Notes: generated by a model from the sequence alone, not told the origin. A DNA stretch of 64,000 nt from Arthrobacter sp. V1I7 (GCF_030817015.1 NZ_JAUSYS010000001.1:3472001-3536000); one strand, 5' to 3'. Counted from the first letter of the stretch, positions 9,464 to 18,409 are shown. Translations and numbers: made by a program.

Positions 9464-10378
9464 TCAGTGGCAATCGTTGATCCAGCCCAATCGACCCTCG
9501 GTCTTCCAGACAGCAGCAATTCCCAGCTCCTCCAGCAGGCCGACGAAACCATCCCCGACTGGTTCGTTGAACAGGGCCATTAGACGGGGACGATTTTGCT
9601 TCTCGTACAGGAAGTGCGAGTACTCCGAGAGTTGGCCAATTGCGGCCCGCACAGCTTGGGTCGCGTTTCCCTCATACACGACTTTTGCTTCGACTAGCCA
9701 ATCATCCTTGCCTACCCTGAGCGTGAGGTCACGCGGATGGACACTTGTGTTCGATGGCCTATGCCCACGAGGGGTCACATGCGACGCATATTCGGTCAGG
9801 AGAAGCTCATGCCGGTCTCCTCTTCGACGCGAAGTCCTTGCGGCAACTTGGACGATGTACTCTTGGCGGTCCTTTGGTTTGAAGTGAACCGGGACATCCT
9901 CATACTCCGTTCGCCTCCCCGGCTGTGCCGGCTGCCCAGTTTCAATCCCGTTGTTCGGTGCTGGGATGATCCGTGTGATCCAGGGCAGACGTCCGAAATC
10001 CTCTTGCGATGCATTCAGTAGACACAAATGATCGTCGTTCCAGAGGCACACAAGCACTTCACCGGCCGACACATAGTTTCTCACTCGGGGAAACCATATT
10101 CTGGGGTCTCCTCTGGACTCAGCACGATAAAGCGACGCGTCTGGGAGCTCCACGACGCCGGAACGCAGGATGAACTGAACGGGCAAGCGCCGCTTACCGC
10201 CGTCACCATATTTCTGAGTATCGTAGTCGTGGACGAGCTGCCGCAAAAGGAATTTTCTGAATCCCTCTACAGCGTCGATGATGCTGTTATCCAAACCATT
10301 CTGAGTTGGATAAAGCAGCGCGTAGTCGATTTTACACCTGGCGAGATACTCAATGTTCTGTTCTTCACGTAAATCCAT
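9464..10378 (-). CDS. PD-(D/E)XK nuclease sharing an N-terminal domain with the neighbouring restriction enzyme
   Basis: A 304-aa putative restriction nuclease. Residues about 36-127 (GFRKFL, VHDY, SLYRAESRGDPRIWFPRVRN, CLWNDDHLCLLN) parallel residues 43-130 of the MvaI/BcnI-like enzyme. The C-terminal half has RHELLLTEYASH, then PRDLTLRVGKDDWLVEAKVV (D217, E230, K232) and AAIGQLSEYSHF (Q249), the D...ExK...Q arrangement of Mrr/McrB-associated and similar nucleases. It lies immediately upstream of the methyltransferase on the same strand but with a 380-base gap. Possible roles are a second enzyme of the same modification system or a modification-dependent nuclease; I cannot decide. The start abuts the transposon scar, so the upstream promoter may have been replaced. 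Confidence 0.7.
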   Translation of the reverse strand: MDLREEQNIEYLARCKIDYALLYPTQNGLDNSIIDAVEGFRKFLLRQLVHDYDTQKYGDGGKRRLPVQFILRSGVVELPDASLYRAESRGDPRIWFPRVRNYVSAGEVLVCLWNDDHLCLLNASQEDFGRLPWITRIIPAPNNGIETGQPAQPGRRTEYEDVPVHFKPKDRQEYIVQVAARTSRRRGDRHELLLTEYASHVTPRGHRPSNTSVHPRDLTLRVGKDDWLVEAKVVYEGNATQAVRAAIGQLSEYSHFLYEKQNRPRLMALFNEPVGDGFVGLLEELGIAAVWKTEGRLGWINDCH

Positions 10379-10634
10379 TTAGACGGCCCCAGCCTCGTTC
10401 GCCATATGACTTCGAACCGAAAGGATACCGCGAAATCCAAAGCACCAGACGCTGGATTCGATAGTGTCGCCAACGCGGCTTGGCAGCCGAACGCAGGGCG
10501 GTACTGGCCCCAATTCGTTCTCCAAGATATTGATGGCCCGTCGGTGCCCCACTGGTCTTGGATCCTCGCGGTGATGAGTCATTCCACCGGCGAGAAAACT
10601 GTCGATGAGGCCAACTTGGTGGAAGTAGCCAGTC
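10379..10634. other. Unassigned DNA between nuclease gene and permease fragment
   Basis: Open in both directions (plus 10406-10648; minus continuous with the chimeric frame above the IS remnant) but with no recognisable protein in either. It probably belongs to the rearranged block that joins the nuclease start to the permease and transposase fragments. Confidence 0.35.
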
Positions 10635-10850
10635 GGGCCTGGCGCTGATCTTCGCCTACTGCCTGGCGCCGTTCTACTGGATGCTGGTCTCCAGCCTTCG
10701 CCGCACCGCCGACATCTTCGACATCTTCGACAACACCCTGCTGCCGGCGCCGTTCTCGCTGGAACTACGCCAAGGTGTTCGACGGCTCCACGATGTTCGG
10801 CCAGGCCCTGCTGAACTCCCTGATCGTCGCCGGCACCACCACCACGTTTC
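10635..10850 (+). pseudogene. Fragment of a sugar ABC transporter permease (copy of part of 23797-24010)
   Basis: These 216 bases are closely similar to an internal part of the intact second permease gene: the encoded FAYCLAPFYWMLVSSLRR and TADIF segments are recognisable. The copy differs by scattered substitutions, a 9-base tandem duplication (GACATCTTC twice), a 2-base loss in the LENY codons, and a further indel at its end, so it cannot encode the transporter. It joins the truncated transposase directly at about 10851. An acquired or duplicated scrap at an island junction is the likely explanation. Confidence 0.85.
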
Positions 10851-11400
10851 GCCGGCCAGCAGCCACTGCGTGGAGTCAATCTGCCAGCATCCGTTGGGTT
10901 CCGGATAGACGAATTTGTTAGGCGCTGCGGTGTTTTTTCCTCGGTTCCGGGACCACGACTCCGGCCCGGGTAAAGATCCGGGCCAAGGTGGCACGTGATG
11001 GAGGCGGGACCCCCCTGGCGTCGCAGTTTGGCCGCGACGCTCAGGGGTCCGTGGTCATAGCCGAGGCTCCTTAGCGACTCCCGGGTCGCGAGAGCCAGCT
11101 GCGCCAATGAGGCATCGATCTGTGCCGGGCTGGCCGCTGGCCTGATAGAGGCCGTTTCCATGGCTTTGACCGGCCCCACGGCGGCTGCTGCGGCCCGAAG
11201 CTTGTAAAACCAGGCCCGGGACACCTTATGACGCCGGCAGTGCTGTTTAACCGCACCCCTCTCGGCGTCGTCAGGCCATGTCGCCACCAAGTGCCGGATC
11301 TTGATATCGGGGTGCATTTTTGCTCATGAACCGAGCAAAACCGGTCCGAGTGTCCACGATGTCTTGAGACAGAAACGTCCATTAAGTCATGAGACTCCAC
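10851..11400 (-). mobile_element. Truncated IS481-family transposase and element end
   Basis: The minus strand encodes a transposase N-terminus starting MHPDIKIRHLVATWPDD, with the helix-turn-helix HCRRHKVSRAWFYKLRA and LGYDHGPLSVAAKLRR, typical of IS481/IS3-like elements. After a frame change the next part reads FVYPEPNGCWQIDSTQWLL, containing the first Asp of the DDE site, and then stops abruptly at the permease fragment. The rest of the catalytic domain is missing here. Upstream (11330-11400) is the element's leader region. The remnant cannot transpose; it probably mediated or recorded assembly of the island edge. Confidence 0.8.
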
Positions 11401-11424
11401 AGCTACCAAAACCAGCTCAGAAGG

Positions 11425-11448
11425 ACCAAAGGTGATAGCGCAACGGGA
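11425..11448. repeat. 24-bp repeat, copy 1 (second copy at 47641-47664)
   Basis: The 24 bases beginning ACCAAAGGTGATAGCGCAAC recur identically at 47641-47664, where the inner 15 bases form half of an inverted repeat. Probably a mobile-element terminus. Confidence 0.7.
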
Positions 11449-11482
11449 CCACGTCGCCGCGACTTGAAACACATGCATTTTG

Positions 11483-12178
11483 TCAGGCCAGCAACTTGAG
11501 GGGAGGACGTCGCTCTGCGGAGAGCCCGGATCGTTCGGGCTCAGGCCAATGGGGGAAGTCGTCAGGTTCTCCCCCGAAGGCGAGGACGGTCTGAGCGGCA
11601 AGGTCGCAGCATGCCTGAATAAAGCCCTCAGCCCCCATGAGGCGCATCGAGTGCTTCCCGCTGACAAGAGGCCAAAGCGCGCCAGAGTCGTTCGACACCA
11701 ACTGCGGGTCTCCGCCGTGGCTCAGGATGTTGCGGAGATTCTTCATGTCAGCGAGGTACACCTGCAGCTCCTGCGTCCCGCTATAGACCCTCCATCTGGA
11801 CCGATTCCCAGCCGCGCCGGGAGTTCTCGTGCGAACGCCCCAATCCTTTGTGAAAAGCCGGACGCCTGCCTGCTGCCCCGCTTGCCGGAGTCTGTCTGGA
11901 TTCAACGGCAAGTGCCTCGTCTGCGAAGGGTCAAACGAGAGCGAGTCATTGAAGAAAGCTTCGATGGCCGCATACGTCATCGTGAAAATTCCGAAACGAA
12001 GCGCGTACTGCTTCGATGAGCGTCCGAGCGGTTCCCCGTCCTTCCCCTTCAGCTTTTCGATGTCGCGGTGAAGGCTCACGAGCAGAGAAGGGTTGACGAG
12101 ACCTTCCGCGAGAGAGTTCGCGGCTTGGATGACGGCCGGTAGGTGAGAATGTGCAGGCATGTGTCGGATCGTATGCAT
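11483..12178 (-). CDS. HEPN-like protein
   Basis: A 231-aa soluble protein from ATG 12178 (an ATG six codons later is also possible). Two features recall HEPN ribonuclease/toxin domains: an N-terminal helix YAAIEAFFNDSL and LRNILSHGG, which supplies the R-N-x3-H (R149, H154) signature in the R-x(4-6)-H class. The long open frame upstream of this start is Arg/Ser-rich and not domain-like. It lies on the same strand as, and 233 bases after, the Lamassu-like ATPase gene, so it may be an accessory RNase of that system or an independent abortive-infection protein. The assignment rests on motif spacing only. Confidence 0.6.
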   Translation of the reverse strand: MHTIRHMPAHSHLPAVIQAANSLAEGLVNPSLLVSLHRDIEKLKGKDGEPLGRSSKQYALRFGIFTMTYAAIEAFFNDSLSFDPSQTRHLPLNPDRLRQAGQQAGVRLFTKDWGVRTRTPGAAGNRSRWRVYSGTQELQVYLADMKNLRNILSHGGDPQLVSNDSGALWPLVSGKHSMRLMGAEGFIQACCDLAAQTVLAFGGEPDDFPHWPEPERSGLSAERRPPLKLLA

Positions 12179-12411
12179 GTTTTGCCTGCAGGTGCACGAT
12201 GTAAGCCGCGGCCCGCGATAGGCGTGTCTTCCGCATGAGACTGACAATGAGAGCAGGAACAGCTGTAAGCAAGCACGAAATTGCCGCCATGCCGCCCCAG
12301 GAAGTCGCGGCCAAATTAGGGGAAATTGTTGACGCAGACGTGCTGCCGCAAACGAAGGTGTACCGCGCATCTCTACCCCTCCGGGTAGCGGCGGCTGTCA
12401 GGATGCGCCCC

Positions 12412-14553
12412 TCAGATGGCTCGACGGAGCAACCGAACCGGGTCCTCAAGTATCTGTCCATCGACGTCGCGCTCATCGACGGTGGGGCCGCTGCGATCCC
12501 ACCCCGTAAACCTGATGATCTTCGTTCGGGCTCCTTCGGCACGGGGCGCCAGCTTTCGTTCGAGTAACCCTGAAAGCCGCCGCTCATGTGTAGACACTAT
12601 GAGCTGTCGGCGCACTCTGAGGTGCCGACACAGGTCAGCAAACCCGAGCACATTCACGTCATCCATCGACTGCACTGGGTCATCCAGCAGTAGGAATGGC
12701 AGTCCTGTGCCCTCCATCGACAGGCTCATCGCGATGAAGTACGACAGGGCGACAATGTTTGCTTGCGAGGTCGAAAAGATCAAGAGAGGGTCGGCCGAGA
12801 TGCCCGCCACGTGATCAACGACCAGGGGACTCGTAGTCCCCCTGCGATAGTAAGTGTCCAGTTCGAACTCAACAGTCTTGAATGCAGGATGGGGGTCGAG
12901 ACGGTGGAATATGTCCGCGACCAACGGTTGGATCGAACGCAGCCGTCTTTCAGTGACTTCCACTCGGGCCTCAAGCGTCTTTGCGGCGAGTACTCGGAGC
13001 CTCTTGGCACGAGCAGTTTCCGTGGCCAGCTGCGCCTCTGCAGTGGAAACCGCCGCCTCCAAACTCATGCGTTCTGCATCGGCACGCTCTCTTGCGCTTT
13101 GGTCGCTCTGACGATCGAAGGCCTCCAAGAAGTCAAGCAGGATCCGACGTGCGCCACGCAAATACTCCGCTACTGAAACAGCGACTGAACCAAAAGATTC
13201 CGCGGTGAATTGATCAAGCCTCACGAGAGAAATGTCCGAAGCGAGAGCGGCGACGGCGTTGGCAGCTGCCCTATCTGCGGCTCTGTATATCCGCCAGCGC
13301 TCCGCTTGCTGCTCCGTTTCGGTCAGCGCTTCCGAAGCCTCGGAGGCTGCAGTTGCTGCCTCCGAGAAGTCGTTGGCCCGCTCGACGAATTCGTTTTCCA
13401 ACTCGAGCAGGGTTCCGCCTGAACGCGCCCGCAGAATCAGTTCACGTTCCACATGCTCACGGTCGATGCCCTGGCGACAGACTGGGCAGTTATCCGACAG
13501 CATCGGTACGGCAAGCGCTGCCAACTTAGCCACATCAGCAGCCGTCAGCCTCGCAGCGTTCAGCTGTGATTGCGCCGCCGCTCGTGAGGCTTCGGCCGCG
13601 GCTTTGGTCGCCTTCGCCTGTTCGACATCAGCACGGAGAGCATCGATCTCGTCAGTGCCAGGAGCCTCCCCCAAGCCTTCGCGCAGCTCAGACGCACGGC
13701 GAACGAGAGCGTAAGCAGCATCCACAAGTTCAACCGCACGGCCGAACGCCCTCGCTGTGACACTAACATCATTCGGCAGTTCTAGATTCAGGTCAGCCTC
13801 ACTGAAGAGCACACCTTCGGGCGTTGCACGTAGCTTCTCAAGAACTTCGTTGCGCACGGCTTCTATTTGGGGGCGACTGGCCAACCGCGCTTGAGCTGTC
13901 TCGAGTCGGTCCTGAGATTGGTTCAGGGCAACGGAGAGCCGGGAGAGCTCACTCCGGACGAGCTCCACACGGTCGGAAGCTTGCGTCACGACATTCTTCG
14001 TCGCGTCCTCAAAGACCTCCAGGGCGCCAAGACCGAGCACTGTACTGAGCTGCCGGTACCGCTCAGTCGGCTTGGCTTCCAGCACGCTCCGCAGCACGTC
14101 TTGCTGCATCAGACCGGAAGTGGTTAGCGCCGAATGTAATGATAGTTCGTTACGGGGCAATAGGATTCGCCGCAGCTCCACCTCGGCTTCTTCGCCAAAT
14201 AGCGAGGCTTCGCCCAGTCGGCTAAGTTCGAGGGTGCTTCCGCCTTGATCGCCCGTACGTCGCACGGTCGCGTGCCCTGTCGGCAGACTAAGGTCAATCT
14301 CGACCGAAGCCTTTCGCCCTATGCGATATTGATTGACGACATGCTCCACGTTGCGCCGCGAGCGAAGTGCTTCAAGTCGTTCGATTCTGCCGAGCAAAAC
14401 CCACTGCAATGCGTCGAAGAAGCTAGTCTTGCCAGTGCCGTTCGGGCCGGTGACGACAACTGCTGATGCTGAGAGATCGAACTCTCGGGCATCACGAAAA
14501 CCGCGAAACGCTTCAATTCGCAATCGGTCAATGCTGGGATTAAAGGACGTCAT
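12412..14553 (-). CDS. lmuB: Lamassu-type LmuB: SMC/Rad50-like ABC ATPase with zinc hook
   Basis: A 713-aa DNA-sensing type ATPase. Walker A GPNGTGKT is at 36-43 after IEAFRGFRD, typical of RecF/Rad50-like ABC enzymes. Long coiled coils flank a CPVC zinc hook at 356-359. The C-terminal lobe has STSQANIVALSYFIAM in the signature position, Walker B FLLLDDPVQSMDD, and a switch histidine in LIVSTHERRLSGLLERKL. In Lamassu/ABC three-component systems such an ATPase senses foreign or replicating DNA and releases the effector. ATG 14553 is chosen because the fold starts here; it overlaps the middle-component gene by 14 bases. Confidence 0.85.
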   Translation of the reverse strand: MTSFNPSIDRLRIEAFRGFRDAREFDLSASAVVVTGPNGTGKTSFFDALQWVLLGRIERLEALRSRRNVEHVVNQYRIGRKASVEIDLSLPTGHATVRRTGDQGGSTLELSRLGEASLFGEEAEVELRRILLPRNELSLHSALTTSGLMQQDVLRSVLEAKPTERYRQLSTVLGLGALEVFEDATKNVVTQASDRVELVRSELSRLSVALNQSQDRLETAQARLASRPQIEAVRNEVLEKLRATPEGVLFSEADLNLELPNDVSVTARAFGRAVELVDAAYALVRRASELREGLGEAPGTDEIDALRADVEQAKATKAAAEASRAAAQSQLNAARLTAADVAKLAALAVPMLSDNCPVCRQGIDREHVERELILRARSGGTLLELENEFVERANDFSEAATAASEASEALTETEQQAERWRIYRAADRAAANAVAALASDISLVRLDQFTAESFGSVAVSVAEYLRGARRILLDFLEAFDRQSDQSARERADAERMSLEAAVSTAEAQLATETARAKRLRVLAAKTLEARVEVTERRLRSIQPLVADIFHRLDPHPAFKTVEFELDTYYRRGTTSPLVVDHVAGISADPLLIFSTSQANIVALSYFIAMSLSMEGTGLPFLLLDDPVQSMDDVNVLGFADLCRHLRVRRQLIVSTHERRLSGLLERKLAPRAEGARTKIIRFTGWDRSGPTVDERDVDGQILEDPVRLLRRAI

Positions 14554-15106
14554 CAAGAGGTGCTCCCTGTCTGAAAGCGGTAACAGCACGCCCCGCAAGC
14601 TCCTCGGCAACACCGTTTGCGATGAGTGCGTGTAGAAGCAAATCGAGTGCGTCCACATGTGCGACCGGGGTTGTAGGGGTCATCGGCACAATGAAAGGCG
14701 CTAAAGCATGTCTCACCGCTTGTGGCGTCGGGTCGACCCCGGTGTGCGCTATGCGACGCACACGTGACGTGTCGTGATTTATGGCGTAGAGGTCACGAGT
14801 GACGGCGTCATCCTCAGCGGACTTCTCCTGCGTGAGCAAGACGAGGTACGTATCCCATTTTTTCGCCCCAAGTGAGACAGACTCGATGCGTTGTGAGAGA
14901 GCCTCGAGGACAACGGGCTCAGCCAGTACCAGGTTGCTTATGGTGTTCATTGCGACCACCGCAACAATTGAGTAGCGGTTCTCCGCAAGGATGAACTCAA
15001 TATTTTCTGCCATAGTCTCAACCTGAAACCCCTGCTCGGACAACACAGTTTTGGTGAGACTGAGCAGTTCGTCGTCGGACCGCCAAGTCAATGGTGTGGT
15101 CTTCAC
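14540..15106 (-). CDS. lmuC: Lamassu-type middle component (LmuC-like)
   Basis: A 188-aa protein between the SIR2 effector and the ABC ATPase, the position of LmuC, the middle component of ABC three-component systems. It has an N-terminal alpha/beta region (LTKTVLSEQGFQVETMAENI, then IVAVVAMNTISNLVLAEPV, LVLLTQEKS) and a helical C-terminus ending RQGAPLDDVL. The identification rests mainly on size and gene order. It starts at GTG 15106 overlapping the SIR2 stop (GTGA) and overlaps the ATPase gene at its end, so all three are translationally coupled. Confidence 0.7.
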   Translation of the reverse strand: MKTTPLTWRSDDELLSLTKTVLSEQGFQVETMAENIEFILAENRYSIVAVVAMNTISNLVLAEPVVLEALSQRIESVSLGAKKWDTYLVLLTQEKSAEDDAVTRDLYAINHDTSRVRRIAHTGVDPTPQAVRHALAPFIVPMTPTTPVAHVDALDLLLHALIANGVAEELAGRAVTAFRQGAPLDDVL

Positions 15107-16440
15107 GCCGCGATCACGTCATCGGCATGTGTAATGTCTGGCACCAACGCAAATGGCCCAGCTACGATGTCCAGCTCATCCGACTCACCCATGATGTTGT
15201 TGGGTAGGGAACGGAACTTCGAGATTGGCCCCACACCGCCAGCCACGACGAAACGCGGATGAGGTTCACCCCTATATGCATGGGCGTGCAATCGATATTC
15301 CGCGGTCTCGAGGAGATGCCGCGGCGACGCCGTCTGCGTCGCAACAAGTACCTCAATAGGGCCATCATCGGTTTCGAATACGAGATTCTGGCCGAGCCGC
15401 GCCGAGTTCCCCGCCAAACGCCCCAAAGCGATAAGAACCTTCGCGAGCTCGGGACTCTTGAGGACGGCTTCACCTGCCCGAGGATTTATGTCGACCTCAC
15501 GCGCCCATTTGAGCACCGTCAACGAGTCAGACATATACAGCCCTTCCGTTGCCTTATCCAGGTCCGCCGTTAGCCCTTCGTCGGATGATAGGGCCGCAAT
15601 ATGCTCACTAAGTCGCCCCGTGATGTATGCCGAAGCCACCTGCTCCATAAACACATCGGCCGTCACCGGGATCTTATGATCATCTAGAAGATTCGGTGCG
15701 ACGGACTTCCACTGGGAGTTCTCCCAGCCGGACTCGATGTCTGGCGTAACAACGCGAATATTTTCGACCGTGCCGACTTCGTAAACCGCTTCCTCGATGC
15801 GCTGCTTCACGTAGCCTGCGACGTCCCCGATGCCAACAAACACCACAACTGCGCTACCGAGCCGGGCGTGCGTCTGCTCGCGCACCCAAGGAGGAGGGTT
15901 TTTCAAATGATCGCTCGTCACGAGCAACGAATTCGGCTGTGAGGCGCAGCCGTGAATCTTTAGAACCGAGGGTGGAACGACATCACTAAGGTCACGCCTG
16001 CTGATGACGGTTTGCAGACGTTCCTCCCCAGCTCCCCGCTCGATGCAGTTATCCCAATTTGTCGTTAAGACATCAATCGCTCCTTCGAGCATCAGATGTG
16101 CCATGACGCGATGAGCGTATCCGGGTTTAGCAGACTTGAAGTTTGCAGCATTGGCAGATGTTTGACGCAAGGCGTTTTCGCCGTCGGGAAGAGCCGCTAT
16201 CGCATCTGCAACGGCAACAAGGTCACCCGGGAGTACGCCGTCAAGAACTGGGAACGCAAGCTTGAGCTGTGTGTGGATTTTTTTTGCGAGAGCCGGTCCC
16301 GTCGGGAGATTGGTTGGCTGGGACAGGCTGATCCCTGCCCCGGCGTAAATGACGATCTTGCCACCTGACAAGGCTTTCGCGGCGAGCGCAACTGCATACG
16401 GCGGTAAAGTGGCTGAAACCGAAGACGGGGAATGTGGCAT
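15103..16440 (-). CDS. lmuA: SIR2-domain effector of a Lamassu-like system
   Basis: A 445-aa protein whose first 200 residues are a SIR2-type NAD-binding domain: IVIYAGAGIS (GAGIS at 34-38), VLTTNWDN and VLKIHGC, the glycine loop, the N/D pair and the histidine of the NAD site. The C-terminal 250 residues are unassigned. In bacterial defence SIR2 domains commonly deplete NAD+ on infection, killing or arresting the cell; here activation would come from the downstream ATPase and middle component. ATG 16440 is used because the protein becomes SIR2-like from there; the frame extends 23 codons upstream. Order effector, small protein, zinc-hook ATPase matches Lamassu. Confidence 0.82.
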   Translation of the reverse strand: MPHSPSSVSATLPPYAVALAAKALSGGKIVIYAGAGISLSQPTNLPTGPALAKKIHTQLKLAFPVLDGVLPGDLVAVADAIAALPDGENALRQTSANAANFKSAKPGYAHRVMAHLMLEGAIDVLTTNWDNCIERGAGEERLQTVISRRDLSDVVPPSVLKIHGCASQPNSLLVTSDHLKNPPPWVREQTHARLGSAVVVFVGIGDVAGYVKQRIEEAVYEVGTVENIRVVTPDIESGWENSQWKSVAPNLLDDHKIPVTADVFMEQVASAYITGRLSEHIAALSSDEGLTADLDKATEGLYMSDSLTVLKWAREVDINPRAGEAVLKSPELAKVLIALGRLAGNSARLGQNLVFETDDGPIEVLVATQTASPRHLLETAEYRLHAHAYRGEPHPRFVVAGGVGPISKFRSLPNNIMGESDELDIVAGPFALVPDITHADDVIAA

Positions 16441-16698
16441 GCCCGCAAGTCTAATGGCAACGCCTAGCAGCAAACCGGGAGGTGCGCGCGCCTGCTCGCG
16501 TCTCTGCACTTACATGTCCAACTGACGCCTAGGATACGAACGAAACTATATGGCGAACGGACTGCCCATCTTCTGTTGACTCTCGCCAAAACGAGGCAGG
16601 GGCACCCGCCCAAGGTTTACGGCTACTTCTTGCCTTGGCCGGCAGACGTTATTCGTGACGGAACTCCACGCCGTTCCGCAGTTGACTAACCTCCGGGG

Positions 16699-18000
16699 TT
16701 ACTTCTCGACCACTTCCTCGCTGCCGGTCCCAGACCCGCCCGCCGTCTGTTCGCCGCGCTTTTTCCGTTTGAACAGCCCTGCGACGCTCCCTCCGACCGA
16801 GCCCGCCGTACCGGCAATGGCGCCACCGACGCCCTTGACCGCGGTGAGGGCCTGGGGCTCATCCGGGATCCCGTCCCCGTCGATGTCCACGCTCCGGAAC
16901 GCACGCGATACCGTGTCGGCTGCGGTTGCTACCCCGGCGCCCACTGCCACAGCGCTCGTTGCGACGCCGCCTCCGAGTGTGCCGGCAGTACCCGCGATCC
17001 AGTTTCCCGTCACCTTTGCTGCGTCCTCCATGGCAGCGAGAGCTCGGTTCTGGTCGACGTCGCGGTCTTCTGCGTCAGCCTCGACAGGAACGGCAAGATG
17101 TTCGGGGAACATGTCTGGGGCATCGGCGAACGCTGCCCGGGCTGCGATGACGACGTCGCGACCGAACACGAAGCGCGTGACTCCTCCCGCCAAGGCTCCA
17201 ACTCCGTATTCAATCGTTGCCTGCTGCTTTCCACTCAAATTTTCGCGCACGGCGTCCAGCTGACCCGTCTCCATGGTCCGAACCAAACTCTGCGCGGCGC
17301 CTCCAGGGAGAGTGTCCGCGAGCGTGTTCGCCCAGTGCGACCAGTCTGTGCGACCAGCAGCGATCCTATTGCCAACACCGACGACGCCGTCAGCGCACGC
17401 ACTCGATAGGTCCGTCGCCATCGTTGCGATTTGCTTCTGGCTCACGCGTTCGTTCGAGAGTCCGTAGACAAGGGCGAGAGCCTGGTCATTGTCGAGTTCC
17501 ATTCCGTGAATATCGGCAACAGCGAGCGCGAAAACGGCGGTGATCTCGAACTGCAGCTGCTCATCGCCTGCGGGAAGGAGAGCAGCGGCTCGCTGTGCAC
17601 CGTTTTTCGCAGTACCCAGCGCCATGTTCTTTGCGGCCTGTTTCGCAGCGCTCTTTGCGGCAAGTTTGACGGCTTCCTTGCCAGTCTTCTTGGCGGCCTG
17701 TTGTCCCGCACTCTTCATGCCGGCTGCTGCCGCCCCGACTCCAGGAATCATCGCGACACCAATATCAGCCGCGATCGCGCCGGCGCTGATGAGGGCACCA
17801 GCGGTGGTGATCGAGGTTCCGTAGTGACGCTCCAACATCTGGATCACCTCAGCGGGCGTTGCGCCCGGATGCCGCCGGCGGAGCCTCATGACGTACTTGC
17901 GGGCGATCAAGTGACGAGCGCTGACCGCCTTCGCAATGTCACGCGTAGCGTCCTCGCCGACGAGCTCCGCCTCCAGCGTGATGCTCTCGATATTGGTCAT
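16699..18000 (-). CDS. EcsC-like protein with calcium-loop motif
   Basis: A 433-aa protein with a GAGGAG site upstream of ATG 18000. Residues about 60-150 are Ala/Gly/Lys-rich with hydrophobic glycine runs (ALISAGAIAADIGVAMIPGVGAA) that could associate with membrane. The central ITAVFALAVADIHGMELD is reminiscent of EcsC-family proteins. Near the C-terminus SVDIDGDGIPDE is a DxDxDG calcium-binding loop as in EF-hand or type-3 repeats, followed by glycine-rich segments and a Lys/Arg cluster KRKKRG. No signal peptide is evident. Function unknown; it sits just outside the Lamassu-like operon on the same strand, about 260 bases upstream, so linkage to defence is possible but unsupported. Confidence 0.6.
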   Translation of the reverse strand: MTNIESITLEAELVGEDATRDIAKAVSARHLIARKYVMRLRRRHPGATPAEVIQMLERHYGTSITTAGALISAGAIAADIGVAMIPGVGAAAAGMKSAGQQAAKKTGKEAVKLAAKSAAKQAAKNMALGTAKNGAQRAAALLPAGDEQLQFEITAVFALAVADIHGMELDNDQALALVYGLSNERVSQKQIATMATDLSSACADGVVGVGNRIAAGRTDWSHWANTLADTLPGGAAQSLVRTMETGQLDAVRENLSGKQQATIEYGVGALAGGVTRFVFGRDVVIAARAAFADAPDMFPEHLAVPVEADAEDRDVDQNRALAAMEDAAKVTGNWIAGTAGTLGGGVATSAVAVGAGVATAADTVSRAFRSVDIDGDGIPDEPQALTAVKGVGGAIAGTAGSVGGSVAGLFKRKKRGEQTAGGSGTGSEEVVEK

Positions 18001-18322
18001 CGCTTACTCCTCTGTGGTTGCACCCCTCCGGGAGGTGTGAACGCGACTGATAGGTGAGAATCCGCCAGTGCCGCCCTGGATCTATGGCGATTGTATTCAT
18101 GGATCCAGACCTGATGGGTCGCGGCGCGTTCAAACTCCTCGACTAAGTGACTCCCGCCTCCCAAACGAAGACCGGCCCTGACCCTAACAAAGTAGGCGGC
18201 CCGTCGTCTTGCGGCTGAGGTCTTCACCAATCCGCGCGGCACGTGGCCCTCAGTCCCGACAGGATCGATGCCGGCGCCAGGGGAACCTTCGTGGCCTACT
18301 GCGTGCTGCCCGGCTGGCGCGA
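18001..18322. other. Intergenic stretch with a possible IS481 integrase C-terminal remnant
   Basis: No intact gene. On the minus strand at about 18050-18170 the reading FERAATHQVWIHEYNRHRS resembles the C-terminal end of IS481/IS3 integrases (WIxxYNxHRxHxAL). If correct it would be another decayed piece of the element type seen at 10851-11400. Weak evidence. Confidence 0.3.
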
Positions 18323-18369
18323 AAAAGGAGGCCGACGACGACACCCAGTGTCGCCGTCGGCCTCCTTTT
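18323..18369. terminator. Strong rho-independent terminator
   Basis: A stem of 22 positions with a single mismatch, core GGAGGCCGACG / CGTCGGCCTCC, a 3-base loop and runs of A on one side and TTTT on the other, so it can act on both strands. It follows the GSYVT-repeat gene on the minus strand. Confidence 0.88.
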
Positions 18370-18409
18370 ATGCCCCCGCGGTGGTGCTATCCCCGCAGGG
18401 CGCCGGACC

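Noticed and set aside
12235..12567. A 110-codon plus-strand frame between the HEPN-like and ATPase genes
   Set aside because: Its second half lies opposite the ATPase C-terminus and it shows no recognisable domain; not enough to call.
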